Shown here one piece after another: positions 26,037-34,703 of a stretch of DNA of 64,000 bases. This stretch comes from Galbitalea sp. SE-J8 (GTDB lineage Bacteria > Actinomycetota > Actinomycetes > Actinomycetales > Microbacteriaceae): the NCBI RefSeq assembly GCF_030345695.1, contig NZ_JAUASV010000003.1:62001-126000 (forward strand). Reading direction: 5' to 3'. A program made the position numbers and the translations under genes. Below the pieces are notes generated by a model that searched no databases, had not been told where the DNA came from, and saw only the letters and a program-made list of their open reading frames with translations. Every line of letters starts with the position of its first letter. Positions within the stretch are counted from its first letter, which is position 1.

Positions 26037-27067
26037 CAGTTGACCTTCCGAGCGGTGAGCCGGTACTGGACGCCGGCCAGCACCGCGATGAGCACCGTCA
26101 TCACGACGGCGAGGGCGATCGAGACCGGGTAGTCGCCCGAGCTGAAGGCGTTCTTGAGGATCGCGGTCGAGATCGTCTCCGTCGCGGTGCCCGGGCCGCC
26201 CCCCGTCATCGCCATCACCTGGTCGAACTGCTTGAGCGAGCCGATCAGCGAGAGCATGACGTTGATCAGGATCGCCCCGTTGAGCAGGGGCAGGATGACG
26301 CTCACGAACCGTCGCCACGACCCGGCGCCGTCGATCGTGGCCGCCTCGAGGATCTCCTCCGGGATGGCCTGCAGCCCGGCGAGGTAGATCACCATCGCGT
26401 AGCCGGAGAACTGCCAGATGACGGCCGCGCACACCGACAGCAGCGCGGTGGACGGGTCGCCGAGCCAGTCGTGGGACAGCGCGTGCAGGCCGACGCCGTC
26501 GAGGAACGCGTTCACGGCACCGTTCGGCGCGAGCAGGTAGCTCCAGATGTAGCCCGCGACGAGCGGCGTGAGCACGACGGGCGCGAAGAAGACCACGCGC
26601 AGGGCGGAGCGCGACTTGAGCGTGTTGTTGAGCGCGAGCGCGAGGCCGAGCGCGATCACGTTCTGCACGATCGTGACGATCGCCGCGAGGATCACGGTGT
26701 TGACGACGGATGCCCGGGCACGGCGGTCGTCCCAGACCTGGAAGAAGTTGTCCACGCCCACGAACTGCCAGGTGCTCGCGATCCCGTTCCAGTCCGTGAA
26801 CGCGAAGAAGCCGCCGCGCAGCGTCGGCAGCACGACGATGAAGGCGTACAGCGCCAGGGCCGGGAACAGGAACCAGAGCGGGGCCCGCACGCCGATGTGC
26901 GTGCGGCGGCGGCCGCGGCTCCGGTCGCGAAGGCTCCGGTCGCGGCGGTGCAGGTCTTGACCGGGCGAGCGCCGGTCTCGGGCGGACGGGTCGGCACCGG
27001 GCGCCGGCGCCTCGTCGGCGTCGCGGCCGGTGTCCGACGGCAGGATCGGCAGGGGGACGAGCGTCAT
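26036..27067 (-). CDS. Carbohydrate ABC permease, MalF type, with long charged N-terminus
   Basis: The 343-residue CUT1 permease carries an unusual cytoplasmic N-terminus of about 62 residues, rich in Asp, Arg and Pro (RRDRSLRDRSRGRRR), before the first membrane span APLWFLFPALALY. The EAA loop is ILEAATIDGAGSWRRFVSV with LPLLNG. The annotated ATG has only a weak GAGG upstream. No later start in the tail has a better ribosome site, so the extension seems real. It heads the transport unit divergent from the DUF4038 gene, with two operator sites between them. Confidence 0.9.
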   Translation of the reverse strand: MTLVPLPILPSDTGRDADEAPAPGADPSARDRRSPGQDLHRRDRSLRDRSRGRRRTHIGVRAPLWFLFPALALYAFIVVLPTLRGGFFAFTDWNGIASTWQFVGVDNFFQVWDDRRARASVVNTVILAAIVTIVQNVIALGLALALNNTLKSRSALRVVFFAPVVLTPLVAGYIWSYLLAPNGAVNAFLDGVGLHALSHDWLGDPSTALLSVCAAVIWQFSGYAMVIYLAGLQAIPEEILEAATIDGAGSWRRFVSVILPLLNGAILINVMLSLIGSLKQFDQVMAMTGGGPGTATETISTAILKNAFSSGDYPVSIALAVVMTVLIAVLAGVQYRLTARKVN

Positions 27068-27123
27068 GCGTGAAACCTCGTTGTTCGTGCATCGGGGACG
27101 GTTTCGTCAGCGTAATGAGAGAA

Positions 27124-27135
27124 GACAACGTTGTC
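27124..27135. promoter_or_regulatory. Perfect operator GACAACGTTGTC
   Basis: A perfect 12-bp palindrome in the 102-bp divergent gap between the ABC permease and DUF4038 genes. It is the best copy of the window-wide ACAACGTTGT motif, together with 40610-40621. Confidence 0.75.
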
Positions 27136-27137
27136 CA

Positions 27138-27151
27138 GACCTACGTTGTCT
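27138..27151. promoter_or_regulatory. Second, half-conserved operator 15 bp away
   Basis: The right half ACGTTGTCT is intact and the left half is degenerate. Its centre lies 15 bp from that of the perfect site at 27124-27135, so two repressor dimers could bind side by side, each facing one of the divergent promoters. That arrangement is inferred. Confidence 0.5.
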
Positions 27152-27169
27152 TCGACTACGATCGGACCG

Positions 27170-28504
27170 ATGACGAGCTCAGCCGACGGCCCCGTTCCGG
27201 CCCGCGCGGTGCGCGTCGCGGGGGACCGCTTCGTGCGCGACGACGGGTCGCCGTTCCTGTGGCTCTCCGACACCTGGTGGTGGGGTGCGAGCGGCCTCAT
27301 CGGCGACGACGACGTCGAGCGGCTCGCCCGGCAGCGGGCAGCGCAGGGCTTCACCGTCGTGCAGCTCGTCGTCGGCCCCGGCAGCGACGCGGATCTCGAC
27401 GACGTGCGGCAGGGCAACGCCGGCGGGCCGGTGTTCCGGGCCGACGGCTCGACGAACCCCGGCTACCTCGACGTCGCCGAGCGTCGTCTGCGGATGCTCG
27501 TCGACGCGGGCCTCGTGCCGTGCGTGCTCGGCGCGTGGGGATACCACCTCGAGACGATCGGACTGGACGCCATGCTCGCGCACTGGCGCGCACTCGTCGC
27601 CCGGTTCGCGCACCTGCCCGTGGTGTGGTGCGCCGCGGGAGAGGCGCTCATGCCGCACTACTCGCTGCTCGGCTCCGCCGGCGTGCCCGAGAGCATCGCG
27701 CGCCTGCGCGAGGGATGGCAGCGGGTGATGCGCGACATCCGTTCTGCCGATCCGTACCACCGGCCGCTCACGGTGCATCCGTCTGCCGGCGTCGGCCACC
27801 TCGCCTCGACCGACATGGTGGATGCCGGGCTGCTCGACTTCGTCATGCTGCAGACCTCGCACGCCGGCGTGCCCTCGATCGCGCCGAGTCTCGGCGTGCT
27901 CGAGCGGGTGCGCGCCGAGCACCCGGAGCTGCCCGTGCTCAACGACGAGGTCTGCTACGAGGGGATCATGGGGTCGAGCTGGCAGGACGTGCAGCGCGCG
28001 CTGTTCTGGACGCACCTGCTGTCGGGTGCCGCGGGGCACGGATACGGCGCGCAGGGGCTGTGGGGCTTCGACCGCGGCGCCCCGGACGACCTCGGTCGCC
28101 GCTGGGGTCGCGGGGACTGGCGGCAGGCCGCCGGATATCCCGGCGCCGCGCAGCTGGGCAGCGCGGCGCGCGCGCTCGTCGACCGCGGCCGCTGGCCGCT
28201 GCGCCCGTCGCCCGATCGCGTGCGGGCGACGGGCGCAGCCGTGTTCGCCGCCGAGGCGCCGGACGGGACCGTCGTGCTGTACCTGCCCTCGCCCGCGACC
28301 GATCCCGAGGGTCGCGGCACGAGCGCGCTCACCGTCTCCGGACTGCGCGGCGGTGCGCACGCGGCGCGATGGGTCGACCCGGGGAGCGGCAGCGTCGTCC
28401 GCGAGTTCTCGATCCGCGTCGCCGACGGCACGTGGACGCTGCACGGCGACGCCCTCGGCGCGACCCCCACGACCGAGGACTGGGTGCTCGAGATCGCCGC
28501 GTGA
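27170..28504 (+). CDS. DUF4038 glycoside hydrolase, GH140/apiosidase-like
   Basis: The 444-residue cytosolic protein has the DUF4038 opening DDGSPFLWLSDTWWWGAS and AQGFTVVQLVVGPG, a TIM-barrel with VLGAWGYHLETIGLD, and a probable catalytic glutamate at E260 in LNDEVCYEG. The last 90 residues form a small beta domain (GTVVLYLPSPATDPEGRG). The characterised member of the related GH140 family removes apiose from rhamnogalacturonan II, but DUF4038 covers other specificities. ATG 27170 has a weak ribosome site; a TTG at 27131 would start inside the operators and is less likely. It is controlled by the paired operators upstream. Confidence 0.85.
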   Translation: MTSSADGPVPARAVRVAGDRFVRDDGSPFLWLSDTWWWGASGLIGDDDVERLARQRAAQGFTVVQLVVGPGSDADLDDVRQGNAGGPVFRADGSTNPGYLDVAERRLRMLVDAGLVPCVLGAWGYHLETIGLDAMLAHWRALVARFAHLPVVWCAAGEALMPHYSLLGSAGVPESIARLREGWQRVMRDIRSADPYHRPLTVHPSAGVGHLASTDMVDAGLLDFVMLQTSHAGVPSIAPSLGVLERVRAEHPELPVLNDEVCYEGIMGSSWQDVQRALFWTHLLSGAAGHGYGAQGLWGFDRGAPDDLGRRWGRGDWRQAAGYPGAAQLGSAARALVDRGRWPLRPSPDRVRATGAAVFAAEAPDGTVVLYLPSPATDPEGRGTSALTVSGLRGGAHAARWVDPGSGSVVREFSIRVADGTWTLHGDALGATPTTEDWVLEIAA

Positions 28505-28510
28505 ACGCCC

Positions 28511-28558
28511 GACCCCGTGCGACGACGGATCGTCGCGGGGCTCGGTCGTCACGGGGTC
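28511..28558. terminator. Branched hairpin between convergent genes
   Basis: GACCCCGTG (28511-28519) pairs with CACGGGGTC (28550-28558), enclosing a second hairpin GCGACGA/TCGTCGC (28519-28525 with 28530-28536). It lies between the DUF4038 gene and the LacI R3 gene and overlaps the R3 stop. Confidence 0.6.
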
Positions 28559-29567
28559 AGAGGCGCCGCGTGCTGCGCCTCACGATCAGCGCGACCGGGA
28601 TCGTCGCGCTCTCGACCGCGCGTCCGTGCACGAGGTCGAGCGTCATCCGTGCCGCGATCCGCCCCTGCTCGGCGACGGACTGGCCGATCGTCGTGAGGTC
28701 GCAGAGCTCGGCGAGCGGGTGGTCGTCGATGCCCACGATCGACAGGTCGCCGGGCACGTCCAGGCCGAGGCGGCGCAGGGTGCGCATCGCGCCGAGGGCG
28801 ATCTCGTCGGAGTGGGCGTAGACCGCCGTGGGCGGATGCCGCAGCCCGAGCAGCGCTCCCATCGCCTCCGCCCCGAACTCCCCGCCCCAGGGCACGCGCA
28901 CGACGAGGTCCGGATCGTCGTCGATGCCCGCCTCGCGGACCGCGGCGTGGTAGCCCTCCGACCGGCCGAGCCGGACCGGCCAGTCCGGCGTGTCCGGGTT
29001 GATCGCCTCGATCATGCCGATGCGCGTGTGGCCGAGCGCGATGAGGTGGTCGATCGCGAGCCGCGACGCCTCCTCGTCGTCGATGCGCACGTACGGGAAG
29101 CCGGCGGTCTGGCCGCCGGCGGCCACGATGTGCACGCCCATCGACTCGAGCTGTCGCTGCTCGCGCGGGTCGACGGGGAGCCCGACCACGATGACGGCGT
29201 CGACCTTGCGCCGCGCCGGCAGCTCCTCGAAGAACGCGTGCCTGCTGCGCGCATCCGGCACCTGGTAGAGCAGGATGTCGAGCTCCGCCGCCCGGAGCGT
29301 CGTCTCGATCGCGTCGAGCATCTCCGCGAAGAACCAGCGCGACAGGTGCGACACGACGACGGCGATCCGGCCGGTCTCGCCACGGGCGAGCCGGGACGCC
29401 TCGGGGGAGACCACGTAGCCGATCTCCTGCGCGATCGCGCGCACCCGCTCGCGCGTCGCCTCGGACACGCCCGGCGCGCCCTTGAGCGCCCGCGATACCG
29501 TCGCCATCCCCACGCCCGCGCGCGCCGCGACGTCGGACATGTTCACGGGGGGGCGCGCCATGGACAT
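28557..29567 (-). CDS. LacI-family transcriptional regulator (R3)
   Basis: This 336-residue regulator has the helix-turn-helix MSDVAARAGVGMATVSRAL and a normal effector domain (VVVSHLSRWFFAEMLDAIE). Three in-frame ATGs (29567, 29561, 29540) are possible; none has a strong ribosome site and I took the longest. Its recognition-helix residues MATVS equal those of CcpA-type proteins, which bind AAGCGCTT-like sites. This fits the two GGAAGCGTTTCC-type palindromes between this gene and the divergent ABC-GH13 operon. It probably represses that operon until its alpha-glucoside-type inducer arrives. Confidence 0.92.
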   Translation of the reverse strand: MSMARPPVNMSDVAARAGVGMATVSRALKGAPGVSEATRERVRAIAQEIGYVVSPEASRLARGETGRIAVVVSHLSRWFFAEMLDAIETTLRAAELDILLYQVPDARSRHAFFEELPARRKVDAVIVVGLPVDPREQRQLESMGVHIVAAGGQTAGFPYVRIDDEEASRLAIDHLIALGHTRIGMIEAINPDTPDWPVRLGRSEGYHAAVREAGIDDDPDLVVRVPWGGEFGAEAMGALLGLRHPPTAVYAHSDEIALGAMRTLRRLGLDVPGDLSIVGIDDHPLAELCDLTTIGQSVAEQGRIAARMTLDLVHGRAVESATIPVALIVRRSTRRL

Positions 29568-29608
29568 GACCCGGAGAGTACCCGATCCCACGGCGCTCGG
29601 ATGCGAAT

Positions 29609-29620
29609 GGAAGCGTTTTC
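29609..29620. promoter_or_regulatory. Upstream R3 operator GGAAGCGTTTTC
   Basis: One mismatch from the palindrome at 29676-29687. It lies 42 bp from the R3 start, so it can serve autoregulation, and 67 bp centre-to-centre from the second site, a spacing that would allow looping. Confidence 0.65.
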
Positions 29621-29641
29621 GTTGCCGCTCACGGCGTTTTC

Positions 29642-29687
29642 TTGACATCGCGGCGCGATATTCGGATGATGATGCGGAAGCGTTTCC
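29642..29687 (+). promoter_or_regulatory. Promoter with R3 operator GGAAGCGTTTCC
   Basis: A perfect -35 TTGACA (29642-29647) is followed after 17 bp by GATGAT (29665-29670). The perfect palindrome GGAAGCGTTTCC at 29676-29687 covers the expected transcription start. This is the clearest promoter-operator pair in the window. Confidence 0.75.
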
Positions 29688-29690
29688 AAG

Positions 29691-29710
29691 CCGGTGCGAG
29701 TCCGCACCGG
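29691..29710 (+). other. 5' leader hairpin of the ABC-GH13 mRNA
   Basis: CCGGTGCG and CGCACCGG flank an AGTC loop, giving a perfect 8-bp stem just after the predicted transcription start. It may protect the 5' end of the mRNA; it ends 13 bases before the ribosome site. Confidence 0.5.
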
Positions 29711-29738
29711 GGGAGAGCGGCACAAAGGAGTACATGCA

Positions 29739-31094
29739 ATGCCACAGCGTCGTGGGCCGGCTGGCACGTCGGCTAGAACCATCCCCGCCATCGCCGTCAC
29801 GGCGATCGCCATCGGGTCCGTCCTCGGTCTCGCGGGGTGCGCCCCCGGATCGTCCGGTGGCGCACCGACCACATCCGTTCCGGTCAGCACCGACGTCGGC
29901 GCCGACAAGGTCGAGCTGACCCTGTACGACGGGCAGGGACTGCAGGGCGTCGACGACGCCCTCATCGCCGGGTTCGAGAAGGACTTCCCGAACATCACGA
30001 TCACCGGCAGCTACGACCCCGACAACGTGCACGCGCAGAACCTGCCGCGCACGCTGTCGAGCGACAACGCCCCCGACCTCGCGCAGAGCACCTCCATCGT
30101 CGACGAGGTCACCGACGGGCTCTTCCTCGACCTCGACGGCTACGAGAAGGCCTACGGGTGGGACGACCTCGGCACGCAGCTCGCCGCGGCGCGCGTCTCC
30201 GACGACCTGAAGCAGGGCTCCGGGTCGCTGTACGGCGTGCCCTACGGCTTCGTCTTCAGCGGCGTGTACTACAACAAGAAGCTCGCCGACCAGATCGGGC
30301 TGACCACCCTCCCGGCCACGATCGACGAGTTCGAGGCCGCGCTCGCGAAGGCCAAGGCCGCCGGCATCACGCCGATCATCGCCGCCGGCCAGCTCGGCCT
30401 CGGCACGGCCGCCTTCCAGAACCTCCTCGACGCCTACGCGGGCGCGGAGCCGGTCTCGGACTGGGTGTACCGCGCGGACGACGCGAGCATCGACACGCCC
30501 GCGGCGCTCACCGCCGCCGAGAAGCTGAAGGCCTGGATCGACGCCGGCTACTTCAACGCCGACGTGAACTCGACCACGCAGGACGCGTCCTACTCCCGGT
30601 TCGCCGACGGCGAGGCGCTCTTCATGATGCAGGGCAGCTGGGCCAACCCGATCCTCGCGAAGGCCGCCGCGCCCGACTCCTACGGGTTCATCGCCCCGCC
30701 CACCGACGGCGCCGACGGCGTCAAGACCGCCGTCTACAACAGCGCGACGATCGGCATCTCGGCGCGGAGCGCGCACCCGAACGAGGCCGCCGCGTTCCTC
30801 AACTGGCTGCGCAGCGACGCCGCCCGCGAGATCGTGCTCGCGAACGGCAACATCCCGCTGAGCACCGGCAGCTCGGTGCCGACCGAGTCCGGCTCGGTGA
30901 CCGAGTCGCTCGTCAGCGTCTTCGACGCCGTCTCGGCCGACGGCGGACTGGTGCCGTTCGTGCAGAACGCGACGAGCGGCATCAACAACTCCGCGTGGGT
31001 GCCGCAGACCCAGTCGCTGTTCGGCGACCAGATCACCCCGAAGCAGTTCCTTGCGAACATCCAGAAGGCCTACGAGGACGAACTCGGACGATGA
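29739..31094 (+). CDS. Sugar-binding lipoprotein of an ABC transporter
   Basis: The 451-residue family 1 solute-binding protein starts at ATG 29739, eight bases after AAAGGAG; the earlier GTG lies within the leader. The signal peptide ends in lipobox GLAGC (C34). The mature domain shows VELTLYDGQGLQGVDDALIA, LPRTLSSDNAPDLAQS and a ligand-site stretch MMQGSWANPILAK. Its stop overlaps the MalF start, unlike the other systems here that place a hairpin after the binding protein. With the downstream GH13 it probably takes up an alpha-glucan oligosaccharide such as a malto- or isomalto-oligosaccharide. Confidence 0.92.
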   Translation: MPQRRGPAGTSARTIPAIAVTAIAIGSVLGLAGCAPGSSGGAPTTSVPVSTDVGADKVELTLYDGQGLQGVDDALIAGFEKDFPNITITGSYDPDNVHAQNLPRTLSSDNAPDLAQSTSIVDEVTDGLFLDLDGYEKAYGWDDLGTQLAAARVSDDLKQGSGSLYGVPYGFVFSGVYYNKKLADQIGLTTLPATIDEFEAALAKAKAAGITPIIAAGQLGLGTAAFQNLLDAYAGAEPVSDWVYRADDASIDTPAALTAAEKLKAWIDAGYFNADVNSTTQDASYSRFADGEALFMMQGSWANPILAKAAAPDSYGFIAPPTDGADGVKTAVYNSATIGISARSAHPNEAAAFLNWLRSDAAREIVLANGNIPLSTGSSVPTESGSVTESLVSVFDAVSADGGLVPFVQNATSGINNSAWVPQTQSLFGDQITPKQFLANIQKAYEDELGR

Positions 31095-32059
31095 GCACCA
31101 TCGACGGCAACGCCTCCGAGATCGTCGCCGCCGCCGCGGCGGGCCGGGCAGAGCAGCGCTCTGCCCGGCCCGGCCGCCGGCGGCGGGGCCGCAGCCTCGG
31201 ACTCCGGTGGCTCGGCTGGCTGTTCGCGCTGCCCGCGGCGATCATGTACGCGGTCTTCGTGCTCGCCCCGCTGGCCTCGACCATCCAGTACTCGTTCTAC
31301 GACTGGAACGGCATCGGCGCGTCGACCTGGGTCGGCATCGGCAACTACGTGCGCGTGTTCACCGATCCGGACCTGCTGGCCGCCGTCATCCACTCGTTCG
31401 TGTTCATCATCTTCTTCAGCCTGATCCCCGTCGCGGGCGGGCTCGTCACGGCGACCCTGATCCGCGACATCCGGTCGAGGGCGGTGAGCGCCACCGCCCG
31501 CGTGTTCCTGTTCCTGCCGCAGATCATCCCCGCGGCCGGTGCCGCCGTCGCCTGGACCTGGATCTACTCGAACGACGGCGCGCTCAACCAGTTCCTGCGG
31601 TTCGTCGGGCTCGGCGACGTCGCCCGGCCCTGGCTCGGCGACTTCGACTGGGCGCTGCCCGCGGTCGGCATCATCGGGACCTGGCTGAGCCTCGGGCTGT
31701 GCACCGTGCTGCTGCTCGCGGGCATCGGCAAGATCGACGCGTCGCTCTACGAGGCGGTGCGCCTGGACGGCGCCGGCTGGTGGCGCGAGCTGTTCTCCGT
31801 CACTCTGCCGGGTCTGCGCGCCGAGATCGGCGTGTGCATCACGATCACGACGATCGCCGCGCTCGCGAGCTTCGACGTCGTGTTCCTCGCCACGCAGGGC
31901 GGTCCGGGCAAGGCGACGACCGTGCCGGGCGTCGAGATCTACCTGCTCGGCTTCACGCAGAACCGGGTCGGGCTGGCCTCCGCGCTCGCCATCGTGCTCA
32001 TGCTGCTCGTGCTCATCGTCGTCGGCCCCATCCAACGTCTGTTCCGGGAGCGCTCATGA
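31091..32059 (+). CDS. Carbohydrate ABC permease, MalF type
   Basis: This 322-residue CUT1 permease starts at the ATG overlapping the binding protein stop. A basic stretch (ARPGRRRRGRSLGLR) precedes six membrane spans. The EAA loop is LYEAVRLDGAGWWRELFSV with LPGLRAE. The residue after EA is V rather than A, a small deviation from EAA. It overlaps the MalG gene by four bases. Confidence 0.92.
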   Translation: MSTIDGNASEIVAAAAAGRAEQRSARPGRRRRGRSLGLRWLGWLFALPAAIMYAVFVLAPLASTIQYSFYDWNGIGASTWVGIGNYVRVFTDPDLLAAVIHSFVFIIFFSLIPVAGGLVTATLIRDIRSRAVSATARVFLFLPQIIPAAGAAVAWTWIYSNDGALNQFLRFVGLGDVARPWLGDFDWALPAVGIIGTWLSLGLCTVLLLAGIGKIDASLYEAVRLDGAGWWRELFSVTLPGLRAEIGVCITITTIAALASFDVVFLATQGGPGKATTVPGVEIYLLGFTQNRVGLASALAIVLMLLVLIVVGPIQRLFRERS

Positions 32060-32880
32060 AGACCTCGATCGGCGCGCGCATCCCCGGGGTCGCGCTGCTC
32101 CTCGCCGCGATGCTGTTCTGCGTCTTCCCCATCGTGAGCATGCTGTCGGCGGCGCTGCAGCCGCAGGGCACCATCCCGGAGGGGATCAGCTGGCCCAGCC
32201 ACCCGCACTGGGAGAACTTCGCCGCGGCGTTCACCGCCGTGAACTTCGTGAACCTGCTGAGCTCGAGCGCGATCTACGTGTTCGGCGTGGTGCCCGTCGC
32301 CGTGCTCATCTCCACGATGGCCGGCTACGCGATCGCCCAACTGCGCATCCCGGGCGGCCGGATCTTCTACGTCCTGCTGCTCATCGGGCTCACCCTCCCG
32401 GTCGAGGTCATCGTCATCCCGCTCTACTACCAGATCCGCGGGATGGGACTGCTCGACAGCTACTTCGCGCTCATCCTGCCGCTCATCGGCATCAACATGC
32501 CGTTCGCGGTGTTCTGGATGCGGGCGCACTTCGCGGGCATCCCCGGTGAGCTGTCGGAGGCCGCGAACATGGACGGCGCCGGTCCCTGGACCGCGTTCAC
32601 GCGCATCCAGCTGCCGCTCGCGATCCCCGCCGTCGCGTCGCTCTCGCTCCTGCTGTTCCTGTCGACCTGGAACCAGTTCCTGCTGGCGATCGTGCTCGTG
32701 CGCGACCCGGACAAGCGCACGGCGTCGGTCGCGCTGCAGAGCTTCGTCGGCAAGTACGGCTCGGACCTGGTGCTCCTCAATGCGGGGGCGCTGCTGATCA
32801 TGGTCCCGACGATCGTCGTCTTCCTCGTGCTGCAACGCCACTTCGTCCGCGCTCTCCTCCAAGGATCCGTCAAGGGATGA
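32056..32880 (+). CDS. Carbohydrate ABC permease, MalG type
   Basis: The 274-residue CUT1 permease has a short N-terminus, six membrane spans, and the EAA loop LSEAANMDGAGPWTAFTRI followed by QLPLAIP. The tail is RHFVRALLQGSVKG. Its stop overlaps the start of the GH13 gene (ATGA), coupling import with hydrolysis. Confidence 0.92.
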   Translation: MKTSIGARIPGVALLLAAMLFCVFPIVSMLSAALQPQGTIPEGISWPSHPHWENFAAAFTAVNFVNLLSSSAIYVFGVVPVAVLISTMAGYAIAQLRIPGGRIFYVLLLIGLTLPVEVIVIPLYYQIRGMGLLDSYFALILPLIGINMPFAVFWMRAHFAGIPGELSEAANMDGAGPWTAFTRIQLPLAIPAVASLSLLLFLSTWNQFLLAIVLVRDPDKRTASVALQSFVGKYGSDLVLLNAGALLIMVPTIVVFLVLQRHFVRALLQGSVKG

Positions 32881-34523
32881 CCCACACCATGCCCGCGCCC
32901 ACGCCCGACCGCACGCGTTCCGACGACTGGTGGCGGCACGCCGTCGTCTACCAGATCTACCCGCGCAGCTTCGCGGACAGCGACGGCGACGGTCTCGGCG
33001 ACATCGACGGCATCCGCTCCCGGCTCGACTACCTCGTCGAGCTCGGCGTGGACGCGATCTGGCTGAGCCCGTTCTACCCGTCGCCGCTCGCCGACGGCGG
33101 CTACGACGTGAGCGACCACCGTGCCGTCGACCCGCGCCTGGGCACGACCGACGGCATCCGCGCGCTCATCGAGGGCGCCCACGCCCGCGGGTTGAAGATC
33201 ATCGTGGACATCGTGCCCAACCACACCTCGGACCAGCACGAGTGGTTCCAGCGGGCGCTCGCCGCGCCGGCCGGGTCGCCGGAGCGCGATCGGTACGTCT
33301 TCCGCGACGGCACCGGGCCGGACGGCGCCGAGCCGCCGTCCGACTGGCGATCGCACTTCGGCGGCAGCGCCTGGGCCCGGCTGCCCGACGGTCAGTGGTA
33401 CCTGCACCTGTTCGCGCCGGAGCAGCCCGACCTGAACTGGGGCAATCCCGAGGTGCGGGCCGACCTCATCCGCACGCTCCGGTTCTGGGGGGACCTCGGG
33501 GTCGACGGCTTCCGCGTCGACGTCGCCCACGGCCTCGCGAAGGACCTCAGCGAGCCGCTGCGGAGCCAGCCGAACCTCGACCGCGCGCTGCCGCTGGACG
33601 GCACCGACCCGCTCTATGACCGGGACGAGCTCGACGACATCTACCGGGAGTGGCGGGAGCTCTTCGACAGCTACTCGCCGCCGCTGATGGCCGTCGCGGA
33701 GTCGTGGGCGCCGCCCGCGCGGGTGTGGCGCTACGCGCGGAGCACGAGCCTCGGCCAGGCGTTCAACTTCGAGCTGTCCACCGCTGCCTGGGATGCCGGC
33801 CAGTTCCGCGCCGTCATCGAGAACGGGCTCGAGTCGGCCCGCCGCACGGCCGCGACCACGACCTGGGTGCTGTCCAACCACGACATCGTGCGCCACACCA
33901 CGCGGTACGCGCTGCCCGCGGGCATCGACCTCGACGCGTGGCTGCTCGGCGGGGGAGCGGACCCCGCGCCCGATCGCGCCCTCGGCACGGCCCGCGCCCG
34001 CGCCGCGGCGCTGCTCATGCTCGCGCTGCCCGGATCGGTGTACGTCTACCAGGGCGACGAGCTGGCGCTGCCGGAGGTGTCCGACCTCGCCCCCGAGCAG
34101 CTCCACGACCCGATCTGGCTGCGCACGGACGGGGCGCAGAAGGGCCGCGACGGCGCCCGGGTTCCGCTGCCCTGGGATGCGACGGGCGAGCACCTCGGCT
34201 TCAGCACCGCGACGCCGTGGCTGCCGCTGCCGGAGGCGTTCCGCGACCTCGCCGTCGCGACGCAGGACGCCGACCCGGAGAGCACGCTCAACCTCTACCG
34301 CGCCGCGATCCGCTGCCGCGCCCTGCTCGACCCGAGCGGCGACATCGCCTGGCTCGACGCCCCGGAGGGCGCGCTGCACTTCGCGCACCCGAACGGATGG
34401 CGGTGCTTCACGAACTTCGGCGACGCTGCCGTGAGCGTCGAGATCGGCGAGCGCATCCTCGGCTCCGCCCCGGGGATGGACGCCGGCGTCGTCCCGCCGA
34501 ACGCGACGCTCTGGTACCGCTGA
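32877..34523 (+). CDS. GH13 oligo-alpha-glucosidase
   Basis: The 548-residue cytosolic enzyme opens with WWRHAVVYQIYPRSFADSDG, the hallmark of alpha-glucosidases and oligo-1,6-glucosidases. Catalytic residues are D215 (GFRVDVAHG), E275 (AVAESWAPP) and D336 (LSNHDIVRHT). The domain B loop and the C-terminal beta domain have normal length. It ends the R3-controlled operon. The gene stops 26 bp short of the decayed gene on the opposite strand, so a recombination border may lie here. The substrate is probably an imported alpha-linked glucose oligosaccharide. Confidence 0.93.
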   Translation: MTHTMPAPTPDRTRSDDWWRHAVVYQIYPRSFADSDGDGLGDIDGIRSRLDYLVELGVDAIWLSPFYPSPLADGGYDVSDHRAVDPRLGTTDGIRALIEGAHARGLKIIVDIVPNHTSDQHEWFQRALAAPAGSPERDRYVFRDGTGPDGAEPPSDWRSHFGGSAWARLPDGQWYLHLFAPEQPDLNWGNPEVRADLIRTLRFWGDLGVDGFRVDVAHGLAKDLSEPLRSQPNLDRALPLDGTDPLYDRDELDDIYREWRELFDSYSPPLMAVAESWAPPARVWRYARSTSLGQAFNFELSTAAWDAGQFRAVIENGLESARRTAATTTWVLSNHDIVRHTTRYALPAGIDLDAWLLGGGADPAPDRALGTARARAAALLMLALPGSVYVYQGDELALPEVSDLAPEQLHDPIWLRTDGAQKGRDGARVPLPWDATGEHLGFSTATPWLPLPEAFRDLAVATQDADPESTLNLYRAAIRCRALLDPSGDIAWLDAPEGALHFAHPNGWRCFTNFGDAAVSVEIGERILGSAPGMDAGVVPPNATLWYR

Positions 34524-34548
34524 CCCGGACGGCCGCCCGGACGGTCGC

Positions 34549-34703
34549 TCACGCGAACCGGTCGAGCGCGCGCGAGCTCCGGATGCTGCTCGGCGTGGCG
34601 CTCGGCCGGCACGCCCGCGACGGCGGCGTCCCGCGTCCATGACGTCGGTGGACCCGGTGAAGTCGTCCCCGTAGAACGCGAGGTCGATGCTCGGGCGGGT
34701 CAC
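34549..34703 (-). pseudogene. Scar joining a DUF1537 (OtnK-type) kinase start to a RuBisCO-like protein end
   Basis: GTG 34703 overlaps the stop of the fusion gene (GTGA) and opens IDLAFYGDDFTGSTDVM, the N-terminal signature of four-carbon-acid sugar kinases (DUF1537, normally about 420 residues). After about 22 codons the homology stops. From 34630 a different frame reads DAAVAGVPAERHAEQHPELA and then, after a two-base slip in a CG run, ALDRFA and TGA at 34551-34549. That C-terminal pattern resembles the end of RuBisCO-like proteins. I read this as one internal deletion that removed most of two adjacent genes. The kinase half is firm; the RuBisCO-like half is from memory of the family and needs a search. 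Confidence 0.65.
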
